Assembly: GCA_943331415.1 (NCBI GenBank)
Contig: CALQLM010000043.1
Location: 1-7,633 of the forward strand
From: Bifidobacterium breve
GTDB lineage: Bacteria > Actinomycetota > Actinomycetes > Mycobacteriales > Mycobacteriaceae
Reading direction: 5' to 3'
DNA: 7,633 nucleotides
Positions 1-6,010 of this stretch are shown piece by piece. Under the pieces are notes generated by a model, which was given only the letters and a program-made list of their open reading frames with translations, was not told the origin of the DNA and did no database searches. Position numbers and translations under genes: made by a program. Position 1 is the stretch's first letter. Each line of letters starts with the position of its first letter.

Positions 1-1717
1 CTCGCTGCAGTCCCGGAGAACCGTCGATCGCCCGGTGCACCAGCATGGGTCGCGCTGAGCGCGAGGTGTCGGGATCGAGGTCGTTGCGCACCACAACATA
101 GGAGATACCTTGGCGGGCCAGGGTATCGGCCAGCCCGGCGGAGGGCCGGCCCGCGGCGAAGAGCCGCTGCACCGAATCCAGCGCCCGGATTGTCTGCGGT
201 GGCGTCAGCGGGATGGAATCCCGCACTCCCCAAGGGAATTCGCCGAGAACCTGCAGCGGCTCATCGTGACTGTTTCCCCAGACCTGGTTGGCGAACGGAG
301 CGCCCGGAACCACCAGCACCCGGCCCTGGGTGTTGTTTTCGGTGAGCCATTCGGCGGTGTGGTGCCAGTAGTCCGGGATAGCCCGGAAGGCTCCCGGCGG
401 GGCGAGCCGGCCGGTCCAGGCCAGTGAGGTCGCCACGGCCAGCGCGCTCAACACCACGACCCCGACCGCAATCCGCTTATCGTTCTCCGGGTGCGCGAAG
501 GCGCGGAGCCATACCGGCCGGGAGGCACTGCCGGGCAACGGGATTCGGCCCAGCAGGTGGGCCACCCCGAGCACCAGCGGTATCCGAATCGCCGGTTCGA
601 GCTTGTGCACATTGCGCAGCGGCGCCCCGGCTGCGTCAAGGAAGCCCTGAACCTCATGGGCCAGCGGTGATCCCATTCCCCCGGTGTAACCGAGGGTCAG
701 CAGCATCAGACCGACGATCAGCATGGTGACCAGCCGGCCGCGGGCGGGCATTGAGCGCAACGCGAGACCGGCCATTCCGCCCGCCGCCACGAGCGTGGTG
801 GCCAGGACCGCCACCGGCTGGGACACCAGCGATGACGCCGCGGTGGCGTTGGGCGCCACAAACGGGGTCCAACTGGATGTCCCGCGCAACACTTCGATGA
901 GCGACGTCCACTGCGTGGTGACGCCGGAGGATTCGATGAAGTCCAGAAACGGCGGGCTGATCCGGCCGAGAAGAACCAGAGCGATCACCCACCACGTCAC
1001 GGCGAGGGCCGAGGCCAATGCCCACCAGGCGGTGAAACGGCGCCACACCCGGTCGGGTCGGTGGCAGGCCCACCAGATGAGCGCGGGCAGACAGGCGGCC
1101 ACGCTGGCCACCGCGTTGACCGCACCCATGAGCGCCAGTGCGAGTCCGGCACGGCCGGCCAGCATCCGCAGCGGCGTGGGGTTCATATCGGACCGCAGTG
1201 CCAGGATCACCGGAAGGAGCACCCACGGCGCCAGCATCATCGGCAGCGTCTCCGAGGAGATGGATCCCAGCGTGGTCAGCACCCGGGGCGACAGGGCGAA
1301 TGCCACCGCACCGATGAGCCGCGAGGTCCGGGTCCCGATACCCAGGGCCTCGGCCACCCGCAGCAGACCCCAGCATCCGACCGTGAGCAGCACCGCCCAC
1401 CACAGCCGCTGGGTCACCCAACCGGGCACGCCGAGAGTGTGGCCCAGCAGAAAGAATGCGCCGTGCGGGAACAGGTAGCCGTAAGCCTGGTTCTGAGCCT
1501 GACCGAACGGCAGGTCGCTGTTCCAGAGGCTGGCCGCCCGGGCCAGGAAGCGCACGGGGTTGGCAGTCAGATCCAGTTTGGTGTCCGGGGCGATCAGTCC
1601 GGGCGAGGAGGCGAAACACAGCGCGAGCGCGACCAGGAAAACACCGGCCAACCAACGACGCGACAGCGGCGTTGTGGTGATGGTCTCCGCGGCCGTGGGC
1701 GGGGCGAGAGTGCTCAG
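1..1717 (-). CDS. aftD: Alpha-(1->3)-arabinofuranosyltransferase AftD, N-terminal part (runs off left edge)
   Basis: The frame is open from 1717 to base 1 (about 572 residues); the family is about 1,400 residues, so the C-terminal part is outside the window. AftD is a membrane GT-C glycosyltransferase (DUF3367 family) that adds arabinofuranose from decaprenyl-phospho-arabinose to arabinogalactan and lipoarabinomannan. Numbered from the CTG, a first membrane segment lies near residues 22-38. The conserved first outer loop follows (PDTKLDLTANP at 44-54, LWNSDLPFGQAQNQAYGY at 64-81), with acidic residues D45, D49 and D68 where GT-C enzymes carry catalytic Asp. Roughly nine further hydrophobic segments reach residue ~432, and a soluble extracytoplasmic region then begins. 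Identification rests on recalled similarity to Rv0236c. The start is uncertain: the frame has no ATG, GTG or TTG between the upstream stop (1805-1810) and TTG 1651. CTG 1717, 1 nt after the stop of the upstream gene, keeps the conserved PLSRRW segment; ATC 1681 or TTG 1651 are alternatives. Confidence 0.92.
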   Translation of the reverse strand, partial: MSTLAPPTAAETITTTPLSRRWLAGVFLVALALCFASSPGLIAPDTKLDLTANPVRFLARAASLWNSDLPFGQAQNQAYGYLFPHGAFFLLGHTLGVPGWVTQRLWWAVLLTVGCWGLLRVAEALGIGTRTSRLIGAVAFALSPRVLTTLGSISSETLPMMLAPWVLLPVILALRSDMNPTPLRMLAGRAGLALALMGAVNAVASVAACLPALIWWACHRPDRVWRRFTAWWALASALAVTWWVIALVLLGRISPPFLDFIESSGVTTQWTSLIEVLRGTSSWTPFVAPNATAASSLVSQPVAVLATTLVAAGGMAGLALRSMPARGRLVTMLIVGLMLLTLGYTGGMGSPLAHEVQGFLDAAGAPLRNVHKLEPAIRIPLVLGVAHLLGRIPLPGSASRPVWLRAFAHPENDKRIAVGVVVLSALAVATSLAWTGRLAPPGAFRAIPDYWHHTAEWLTENNTQGRVLVVPGAPFANQVWGNSHDEPLQVLGEFPWGVRDSIPLTPPQTIRALDSVQRLFAAGRPSAGLADTLARQGISYVVVRNDLDPDTSRSARPMLVHRAIDGSPGLQR

Positions 1718-1718
1718 G

Positions 1719-1892
1719 CTAGCCGCGGTTGCCGTACTCGACGCGGTTGAGCACCGATGACGCCGGGTCGCCGGGCGACAGTGGCGGCTTGGTGTCCTGC
1801 TGAATCATCAGGGTCACTCCGAAAACCGAAGCGGCTCCCAGCAGCAGACCGACCAGGATGGAGGCTCCAGCCGGCACCACGAACCGGGTCAT
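1719..1892 (-). CDS. Small single-pass membrane/secreted protein, DUF2613 type (Rv0236A-like)
   Basis: This encodes 57 residues, the same length I recall for M. tuberculosis Rv0236A (annotated as a small secreted protein). Residues about 5-29 form one hydrophobic segment rich in Gly, Ala, Val and Leu, after an N-terminus with one Arg. A short polar tail follows (QDTKPPLSPGDPASS, then NRVEYGNRG at the end), probably outside the membrane. I chose ATG 1892 over the in-frame GTG at 1901 because the Shine-Dalgarno AAGGAG overlaps that GTG and lies 8 nt before the ATG. Its stop is 1 nt from the proposed aftD start, so it is probably co-transcribed with aftD and may drive aftD translation by reinitiation. 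A role with AftD is a context inference; no function is known to me. Confidence 0.88.
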   Translation of the reverse strand: MTRFVVPAGASILVGLLLGAASVFGVTLMIQQDTKPPLSPGDPASSVLNRVEYGNRG

Positions 1893-1900
1893 GATCGGCA

Positions 1901-1906
1901 CTCCTT
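1901..1906 (-). promoter_or_regulatory. Ribosome binding site AAGGAG of the DUF2613 gene
   Basis: On the minus strand AAGGAG is followed by 8 nt and then ATG 1892. It decides the start: the upstream in-frame GTG at 1901 shares its first base with this motif, so it cannot be served by it. It is the only strong Shine-Dalgarno motif found before any start in the window. Confidence 0.7.
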
Positions 1907-1922
1907 GCGGTCGCGGGAACGG

Positions 1923-1957
1923 GCTAGGACGGGGTCAACCCCGCTGGTCAACCTAGC
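1923..1957. repeat. Nested symmetric repeat in the divergent intergenic region (operator candidate)
   Basis: An outer inverted repeat GCTAGG (1923-1928) / CCTAGC (1952-1957) encloses an inner palindrome GGGGTCAACCCC (1931-1942). The octamer GGTCAACC also occurs twice as a direct repeat, at 1933-1940 and 1946-1953, 13 bp apart. The element lies between the DUF2613-aftD unit and the lpqI-TetR unit and overlaps a possible -10 box for the former. The symmetry is seen directly; binding by any regulator, such as the TetR protein encoded here, is inference. Confidence 0.4.
1950..1955 (-). promoter_or_regulatory. Candidate -10 box for the DUF2613-aftD unit
   Basis: The minus strand reads TAGGTT, matching the mycobacterial SigA -10 pattern TANNNT. 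Initiation about 7 nt downstream would give a leader of roughly 50 nt containing the AAGGAG ribosome site. No convincing -35 hexamer is visible. Such hexamers arise often by chance, so this is only a plausible site. Confidence 0.3.
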
Positions 1958-1981
1958 ACGGGACGCCCGGGACACCGACCT

Positions 1982-1987
1982 TACGTT
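1982..1987 (+). promoter_or_regulatory. Candidate -10 box for lpqI
   Basis: TACGTT fits TANNNT and lies 33 nt before the lpqI ATG. Initiation about 7 nt downstream would give a leader of about 26 nt. No good -35 element and no clear Shine-Dalgarno were found. The assignment rests on position and pattern only. Confidence 0.35.
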
Positions 1988-2020
1988 GGACTCCGCCGGC
2001 GGCCATGACAGCATGATCCG

Positions 2021-3220
2021 ATGGTCACTCGCCCGCTCACACTCCGCGCCGCCGCGGTCCTGACCGCGGTGCCGCTGGCACTCACGGCCTGCTCGTCGCC
2101 GGCCTCGCGAACCGCCTCGGCACCCGCGGCGGAGGTCACCGTCGCGCAGTCCGACAGCGTGACCCCGATGGCCGGACCCGTCCCGGCGCCGGCCGCCCCC
2201 GCGCCACCGTTCTGCGGTGACGTGGCCGCGCTGTCGACCCGGGACAAGCTCGCCCAACTGCTCATGGTCGGCGTCCGCAACGCCGCCGACGCCCGTGCGG
2301 TGGTGAACAACTACCACGTCGGCGGAATCATGATCGGAAACTGGACCGACCTGTCGATGTTGACCGACGGGACGCTGGCCGAGATCGCCAACCTCGGGCC
2401 GCTGCCGCTGGCGGTCAGCGTCGACGAGGAGGGTGGCCGGGTGTCGCGGTTGGCCCCGCTGATCGGTGCGATCCCGCCGGCGCGCACCTTGGCGCAGACC
2501 CAGACTCCCGAGCAGGTCTACCAATTGGCGCTGTCTCGCGGTCGGCAGATGCGCGGACTGGGTATCACCATCGACTTCGCGCCGGTGGTCGACGTCTCCA
2601 ATCAGGGCGCGGACACCGTCATCGGAGATCGATCGTTCTCGAACGACCCCGCGACGGTCACCGCCTACGCGGGCGCCTTCGCCCGCGGGCTTCGCGAGGC
2701 CGGCGTGCTGCCGGTGCTCAAACACTTCCCCGGCCACGGCCACGGCTCCGGCGATTCGCACACCGCCGGTGCGGTGAGCACACCACCGCTGTCCGAGTTG
2801 ATGACCAGCGACCTGGTGCCGTACGCCACGCTGACCACCGAGGCTCCGGTTGCGGTGATGATGGGCCACCTCGAGGTGCCCGGCCTGACCGGAAACACCC
2901 CGGCCAGCCTCAGTGCGGCGGCGGTGAACCTGTTGCGCAGTGGCGGTTACGGCGGTCCCGGCTTCAACGGCCCGATCTTCAGCGATGACCTGTCGTCGAT
3001 GGCCGCCATCTCATCGCGGTACGGGGTGGCCGAGGCGGTACTGCGCTCCCTGCAGGCCGGCACTGACGTTGCCCTGTGGATCACCACGACCGAGGTGCCC
3101 GCGGTGTTGGACCGGTTGGAGAAGGCCGTCAACGGCGGTGAACTCGCGTTGCCCGCTATCGAGGGTTCGGTACTGCGGATGGCCGATATCAAGGGCCCCA
3201 GCGCGCGCTGCGGCGGCTAG
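2021..3220 (+). CDS. lpqI: Lipoprotein beta-N-acetylglucosaminidase LpqI (GH3, NagZ-like)
   Basis: A GH3 hydrolase that removes N-acetylglucosamine from muropeptides during peptidoglycan recycling; 399 residues, normal for LpqI. Residues 1-24 form a lipoprotein signal peptide ending in the lipobox LTAC, with Cys24 as the predicted acylated residue, so the enzyme should be anchored on the outer face of the cytoplasmic membrane. An Ala/Pro-rich spacer (about 25-63) leads to the catalytic barrel. NagZ-type motifs are complete: DEEGGRVSRL (135-144), IGDRSF (201-206), KHFPGHG (234-240) with the Asp245/His247 dyad in DSH, and FSDDLS (320-325) carrying the nucleophile Asp, probably Asp322. Sequence closely follows Rv0237 as remembered. 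ATG 2021 gives a sensible signal peptide (Arg4 and Arg9, then a hydrophobic core), but it has no clear Shine-Dalgarno. The TetR gene follows 2 nt after the stop, so the two likely share an mRNA. Confidence 0.95.
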   Translation: MVTRPLTLRAAAVLTAVPLALTACSSPASRTASAPAAEVTVAQSDSVTPMAGPVPAPAAPAPPFCGDVAALSTRDKLAQLLMVGVRNAADARAVVNNYHVGGIMIGNWTDLSMLTDGTLAEIANLGPLPLAVSVDEEGGRVSRLAPLIGAIPPARTLAQTQTPEQVYQLALSRGRQMRGLGITIDFAPVVDVSNQGADTVIGDRSFSNDPATVTAYAGAFARGLREAGVLPVLKHFPGHGHGSGDSHTAGAVSTPPLSELMTSDLVPYATLTTEAPVAVMMGHLEVPGLTGNTPASLSAAAVNLLRSGGYGGPGFNGPIFSDDLSSMAAISSRYGVAEAVLRSLQAGTDVALWITTTEVPAVLDRLEKAVNGGELALPAIEGSVLRMADIKGPSARCGG

Positions 3221-3222
3221 CC

Positions 3223-3834
3223 GTGGCCGGTGGGGCCGGAGGTACCAAACGCCTGCCGCGCGCAGTGCGCGAGCAGCAGATGCTCGACGCCGCGGTGCAG
3301 ATGTTCTCGGTGAACGGCTACCACGAGACCTCGATGGACGGCATCGCCGCTGCGGCCGAGATCTCCAAGCCGATGCTCTACCTGTACTACGGCTCCAAAG
3401 AGGAACTGTTCAGTGCGTGCCTGAGCCGAGAACTGAGTCGATTCGTTGACGCGGTCCGCGCCGATATCGATCTCAAACAGAGTCCGCATGAACTGCTCCG
3501 CCGCACGATCCTGTCCGTGCTGCATTACATCGACGCCAACCGGGCGTCCTGGATCGTGCTCTACTCCCAGGCCACCAGTTCGCAGGTATTCGCCCACACC
3601 ATCCGCGAGGGTAGAGAGAAGATCATCGACCTGGTGGCGCGGCTGTTGGAGAACGGAACCCGAAATACGGAGCTGGACAACGATTTCCACATGATGGCGG
3701 TGGCATTGGTGGGTGCCGGTGAGGCCGTCGCGACCCGGGTCAGTATCGGCGATACCGATGTCGATGAGGCGGCGGAACTGCTGATCAACTTATTCTGGCG
3801 CGGTCTTAAGGGAGCGCCCGCACCGACCCGGTGA
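3223..3834 (+). CDS. TetR/AcrR-family transcriptional regulator (Rv0238-like)
   Basis: A 203-residue protein of typical TetR length. The N-terminal DNA-binding domain spans about residues 12-63: a first helix around LPRAVREQQMLDAA, the helix-turn-helix near 34-57 (SMDGIAAAAEISKPMLYLYY), then the family's characteristic GSKEELF (57-63). The remainder is a helical ligand-binding and dimerisation domain with no recognisable ligand motif. It resembles Rv0238 as remembered. The start is GTG 3223, 2 nt after the lpqI stop, without a clear ribosome site, which suggests coupling to lpqI. The 3' end overlaps the convergent htdX gene by 29 bp. Its targets are unknown; self-control, lpqI or the neighbouring lipid genes are guesses from position. 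Confidence 0.92.
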   Translation: MAGGAGGTKRLPRAVREQQMLDAAVQMFSVNGYHETSMDGIAAAAEISKPMLYLYYGSKEELFSACLSRELSRFVDAVRADIDLKQSPHELLRRTILSVLHYIDANRASWIVLYSQATSSQVFAHTIREGREKIIDLVARLLENGTRNTELDNDFHMMAVALVGAGEAVATRVSIGDTDVDEAAELLINLFWRGLKGAPAPTR

Positions 3835-4639
3835 GGTGTGGGTAGCCCTTGGCCACGTCGCGCAGCGTGATATCCCAACCCTGCTGCACCCGGTCGACAT
3901 CGAGGCCGAGGGCGGCTGGGAGGAACACCGGCTTGCCGAACTTGACGTGGTAGCTGACAGCGTCGGGAAGCTGACCCTCGATGTTGGCTAGAACCGCTGC
4001 GGCACTGAACATCCCGTGTGCAATCGGCCTTGGAAAACCGAACACCTTCGCCCCCAGAAGGCTGGTGTGGATCGGGTTGTGGTCGGCACCTATCGAGGCG
4101 TAGCGGCGGATCTGGCGCTGCGTGATTCCCAGGATGGTGCTGGGGGGCGGCAGCTTCGGTGCTGTCTGCGGCTGCGGCTTGGGCTCCCCGGACAGACTGG
4201 TGCGCTGCTGATGCAGGAAGGTCGTGACTTGGTCCCAGGCCGGGTCGCTGCCCACGGACACCCGGCTGACAACGTCGACCAGCAGACCCTTGCGGTGCTC
4301 GCGCAGATTCTCGGCATGTGCACAGACACCCAGAGTGTCGGTCACCGCGATCGGCCGGTGCCGGGTGATCCGGTTCTCCATGTGCACCGCACCCACGGCC
4401 GCGAAGGGGAAGTCGAAACCGGTCACCAGTTCCATGACGGTCGGATAGGTCAGTACGAACGGATAGGTCAGCGGCACGGTGTCGTCATAGCGCAGCCCGG
4501 TCACCGCGGCGTAGGCGGCGACGTTGGCACGGTCGATCGCAACATCGTCGACGGTCAGTGTTGTATCCGGCAGCCGATCTCCGCGGGGTATCAGCGGTAA
4601 CGAACCGATCACCGCGCGCACAAGGTTATTCAGTGCCAT
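3806..4639 (-). CDS. htdX: (R)-specific 3-hydroxyacyl dehydratase/hydratase HtdX (MaoC-like double hotdog)
   Basis: This enzyme interconverts (R)-3-hydroxyacyl and trans-2-enoyl thioesters (hydratase-2 family); 277 residues, close to the 280 of Rv0241c. The N-terminal half (about 1-150) is the degenerate substrate-binding hotdog. A Pro/Gln-rich linker (about 151-167) connects it to the catalytic hotdog (about 168-277). The active site is in ADHNPIH, with Asp186 and His191, followed by FGFPRPIAHGM at 200-210. The residues before Asp186 read I-G-A where I recall I-S-G in relatives. ATG 4639 overlaps the fabG4 stop by one base (TGATG), and a G-run at 4644-4648 could act as ribosome site, so translation is probably coupled to fabG4. 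The frame stays open upstream of 4639, but those codons are antisense-frame shadow of fabG4. The 3' end overlaps the TetR gene. Confidence 0.94.
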   Translation of the reverse strand: MALNNLVRAVIGSLPLIPRGDRLPDTTLTVDDVAIDRANVAAYAAVTGLRYDDTVPLTYPFVLTYPTVMELVTGFDFPFAAVGAVHMENRITRHRPIAVTDTLGVCAHAENLREHRKGLLVDVVSRVSVGSDPAWDQVTTFLHQQRTSLSGEPKPQPQTAPKLPPPSTILGITQRQIRRYASIGADHNPIHTSLLGAKVFGFPRPIAHGMFSAAAVLANIEGQLPDAVSYHVKFGKPVFLPAALGLDVDRVQQGWDITLRDVAKGYPHLTGSVRALP

Positions 4640-4648
4640 CAGGCCCCC
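4639..4648 (-). promoter_or_regulatory. fabG4/htdX stop-start overlap with G-rich ribosome site
   Basis: On the minus strand GGGGG (4648-4644), then CCTG, then ATG; the fabG4 stop TGA and the htdX ATG share one A. This arrangement favours translation of htdX by ribosomes finishing fabG4 and would keep reductase and dehydratase in step. The geometry is seen directly; coupling is inferred. Confidence 0.6.
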
Positions 4649-5991
4649 AGCATGGCTTGACCGCAGACTCGGATCACAGTGCCGGTGACGGCGTTTGAGG
4701 CCGGGCTGGCAAAGTAGGCGATGGCTTCGGCGACGTCGACCGGCTGACCGCCCTGATACAGCGAGTTGAGTCGGCGGCCGACTTCCCGGGTGGCCAGGGG
4801 GATCGCCGCGGTCATCGCGGTTTCGATGAATCCCGGCGCGACGGCGTTGATCGTGATGCCCCTGGCGGCCAGCGACGGCGCGAGCGCCTCCGTGATACCG
4901 ATCATTGCGGCCTTGGTGGTGGCGTAGTTCGTTTGTCCGCGATTGCCCGCGATTCCGGCCATCGAGGACAACCCGATCACGCGGCCTCCGGCACCGATGG
5001 AACCGTTGCCCACCAGTCCCTCGGTAAGGGCAAGCGGGGCAGAAAGATTCACCGCAATCACGGCGTCCCATCGGGAGTCGTCCATATTGGCCAGCAGCTT
5101 GTCCCGGGTGATGCCGGCATTGTTGACCAGAATGTCGGCCCGGCCACCGTGATGCTCGCGCAGATGCGCGGTGATTCGCTCGACGGCGTCGGGTGCGGTG
5201 ACGTCGAGAGCCAGGGCAGTGCCGCCGACTCGGGCGGCGGTGTCGGCCAGCGCGTCGGCGGCCTGCTCAACATCGATCGCGACAACCCGGGCGCCATCGC
5301 GGGCGAATACCTCAGCGATCGTGGCACCGATCCCCCGGGCCGCGCCGGTGACGATTCCCACCTTCCCGGCCAGCGGTGTAGTCCAGTCGGCGGGTGCGCA
5401 GGCCTCAGCGACGCCGACTCTGAACACCTGGCCGTCGACATAGGCAGACTTGGCGGAGAGGATGAATCGCATCGTCGATTCGCACCCGATGGCGCTCGCG
5501 TTGGCGGCCGGGGAGACATAGACCAGCGCGACGGTCGCTCCGCGCTGCATTTCCTTGGCCAGGGAACGGGTGAATCCCTCCAGCGCTCGTTGTGCGATGC
5601 GTTCATGGGCGTCATCCACCTCATCGGGCGTGCTGCCCAGGACGACGACTCGAGCCGATGACCCGAGGTTGCGCAGCAGTGGGGTGAAGAACTCGAACAG
5701 ACCCCGCAGGCCGGCCGGGCTGGAGATGCCGGTCGCGTCGAAGACCAGACCGCCGAAGGTGTCCGCCCAGCGGCCACCGAGATTGTTGCCCACGATGTCG
5801 TAGTCAGCGTCGAGTGCGATGCGCAGCGGTTCGGCCAGTCGGCCTTCGCCGCCGATCAGCAGCGGACCGGCCAACGGTGGATCGCCGGGCCGGTAGCGGC
5901 GCAGCGTCTCCGGGGCCGGCAGGCCGAACTGCTTGGCCAGGAACGACCCCGGCGCAGACGTGATCACCTGTGAAAAAAGGTCGGAAGCCAC
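4639..5991 (-). CDS. fabG4: 3-ketoacyl-CoA/ACP reductase FabG4 (high-molecular-weight FabG, SDR family)
   Basis: It reduces 3-ketoacyl thioesters to the (R)-3-hydroxy form, or the reverse, and the M. tuberculosis homologue prefers NAD(H). With GTG 5991 as start it has 450 residues, against 454 for Rv0242c. Residues about 1-200 are the extra N-terminal Rossmann/flavodoxin-like domain typical of long FabG proteins. About 205-450 form the catalytic short-chain dehydrogenase domain: TGAARGIG (215-222) binds the cofactor, NNAG is at 290-293, and the catalytic residues are Ser343, Tyr356 and Lys360 (YATTK). These match Ser347, Tyr360 and Lys364 of Rv0242c with a constant shift of four. The frame extends to 6054, but that overlaps the divergent fadA2 gene. 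GTG 5991 has no Shine-Dalgarno and lies 7 nt after a TACGTT hexamer, as expected of a leaderless mRNA. htdX follows with a one-base overlap. Confidence 0.96.
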   Translation of the reverse strand: MASDLFSQVITSAPGSFLAKQFGLPAPETLRRYRPGDPPLAGPLLIGGEGRLAEPLRIALDADYDIVGNNLGGRWADTFGGLVFDATGISSPAGLRGLFEFFTPLLRNLGSSARVVVLGSTPDEVDDAHERIAQRALEGFTRSLAKEMQRGATVALVYVSPAANASAIGCESTMRFILSAKSAYVDGQVFRVGVAEACAPADWTTPLAGKVGIVTGAARGIGATIAEVFARDGARVVAIDVEQAADALADTAARVGGTALALDVTAPDAVERITAHLREHHGGRADILVNNAGITRDKLLANMDDSRWDAVIAVNLSAPLALTEGLVGNGSIGAGGRVIGLSSMAGIAGNRGQTNYATTKAAMIGITEALAPSLAARGITINAVAPGFIETAMTAAIPLATREVGRRLNSLYQGGQPVDVAEAIAYFASPASNAVTGTVIRVCGQAMLGA

Positions 5992-5997
5992 GTTCGA

Positions 5998-6004
5998 TAA
6001 CGTA
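5998..6004. promoter_or_regulatory. Overlapping divergent -10 hexamers shared by fabG4 and fadA2 (putative bidirectional promoter)
   Basis: The plus strand reads TAACGT at 5998-6003, then exactly 7 nt to the fadA2 ATG (6011). The minus strand reads TACGTT at 6004-5999, then exactly 7 nt to the fabG4 GTG (5991). Both match the mycobacterial SigA -10 pattern TANNNT at the spacing expected when transcription starts on the first base of the start codon. No Shine-Dalgarno precedes either gene. A near-palindrome ACGTTCGATAACGT (5990-6003, arms ACGTT/AACGT) includes the site. No strong -35 is visible on either strand. Confidence 0.55.
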
Positions 6005-6010
6005 CGCCAG

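Noticed and set aside
654..1655. 333-codon open frame on the minus strand inside aftD
   Set aside because: It is a +1 shadow of the aftD frame. Its product is Arg/Pro/Gly-rich with no domain, whereas the other frame gives conserved AftD membrane sequence.
723..1750. Overlapping plus-strand open frames of 251 and 229 codons
   Set aside because: Antisense to aftD in high-GC DNA; low-complexity composition, no conserved motif and no ribosome site.
1889..2869. 326-codon minus-strand frame antisense to lpqI
   Set aside because: The product is His/Arg/Gln/Gly-rich, typical of a high-GC antisense shadow; lpqI on the plus strand has a full set of GH3 motifs.
3821..3833. Short hairpin CACCG-ACC-CGGTG at the TetR/htdX junction as a terminator
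   Set aside because: Only a 5-bp stem with no T-tract on either strand; too weak to annotate as an intrinsic terminator.
4640..5071. Upstream extension of the htdX frame to a 421-residue product
   Set aside because: The extra codons lie in a shadow frame of fabG4 and give no recognisable sequence; ATG 4639 overlaps the fabG4 stop and fits the family length.
4933..5661. 242-codon plus-strand frame inside fabG4
   Set aside because: Antisense shadow of a gene with an intact catalytic tetrad region; no motifs and no initiation signals.
5933..6010. Upstream extension of fadA2 to a start at 5933
   Set aside because: It would overlap the fabG4 start region, and the added residues do not resemble thiolase N-termini; ATG 6011 matches the family start.
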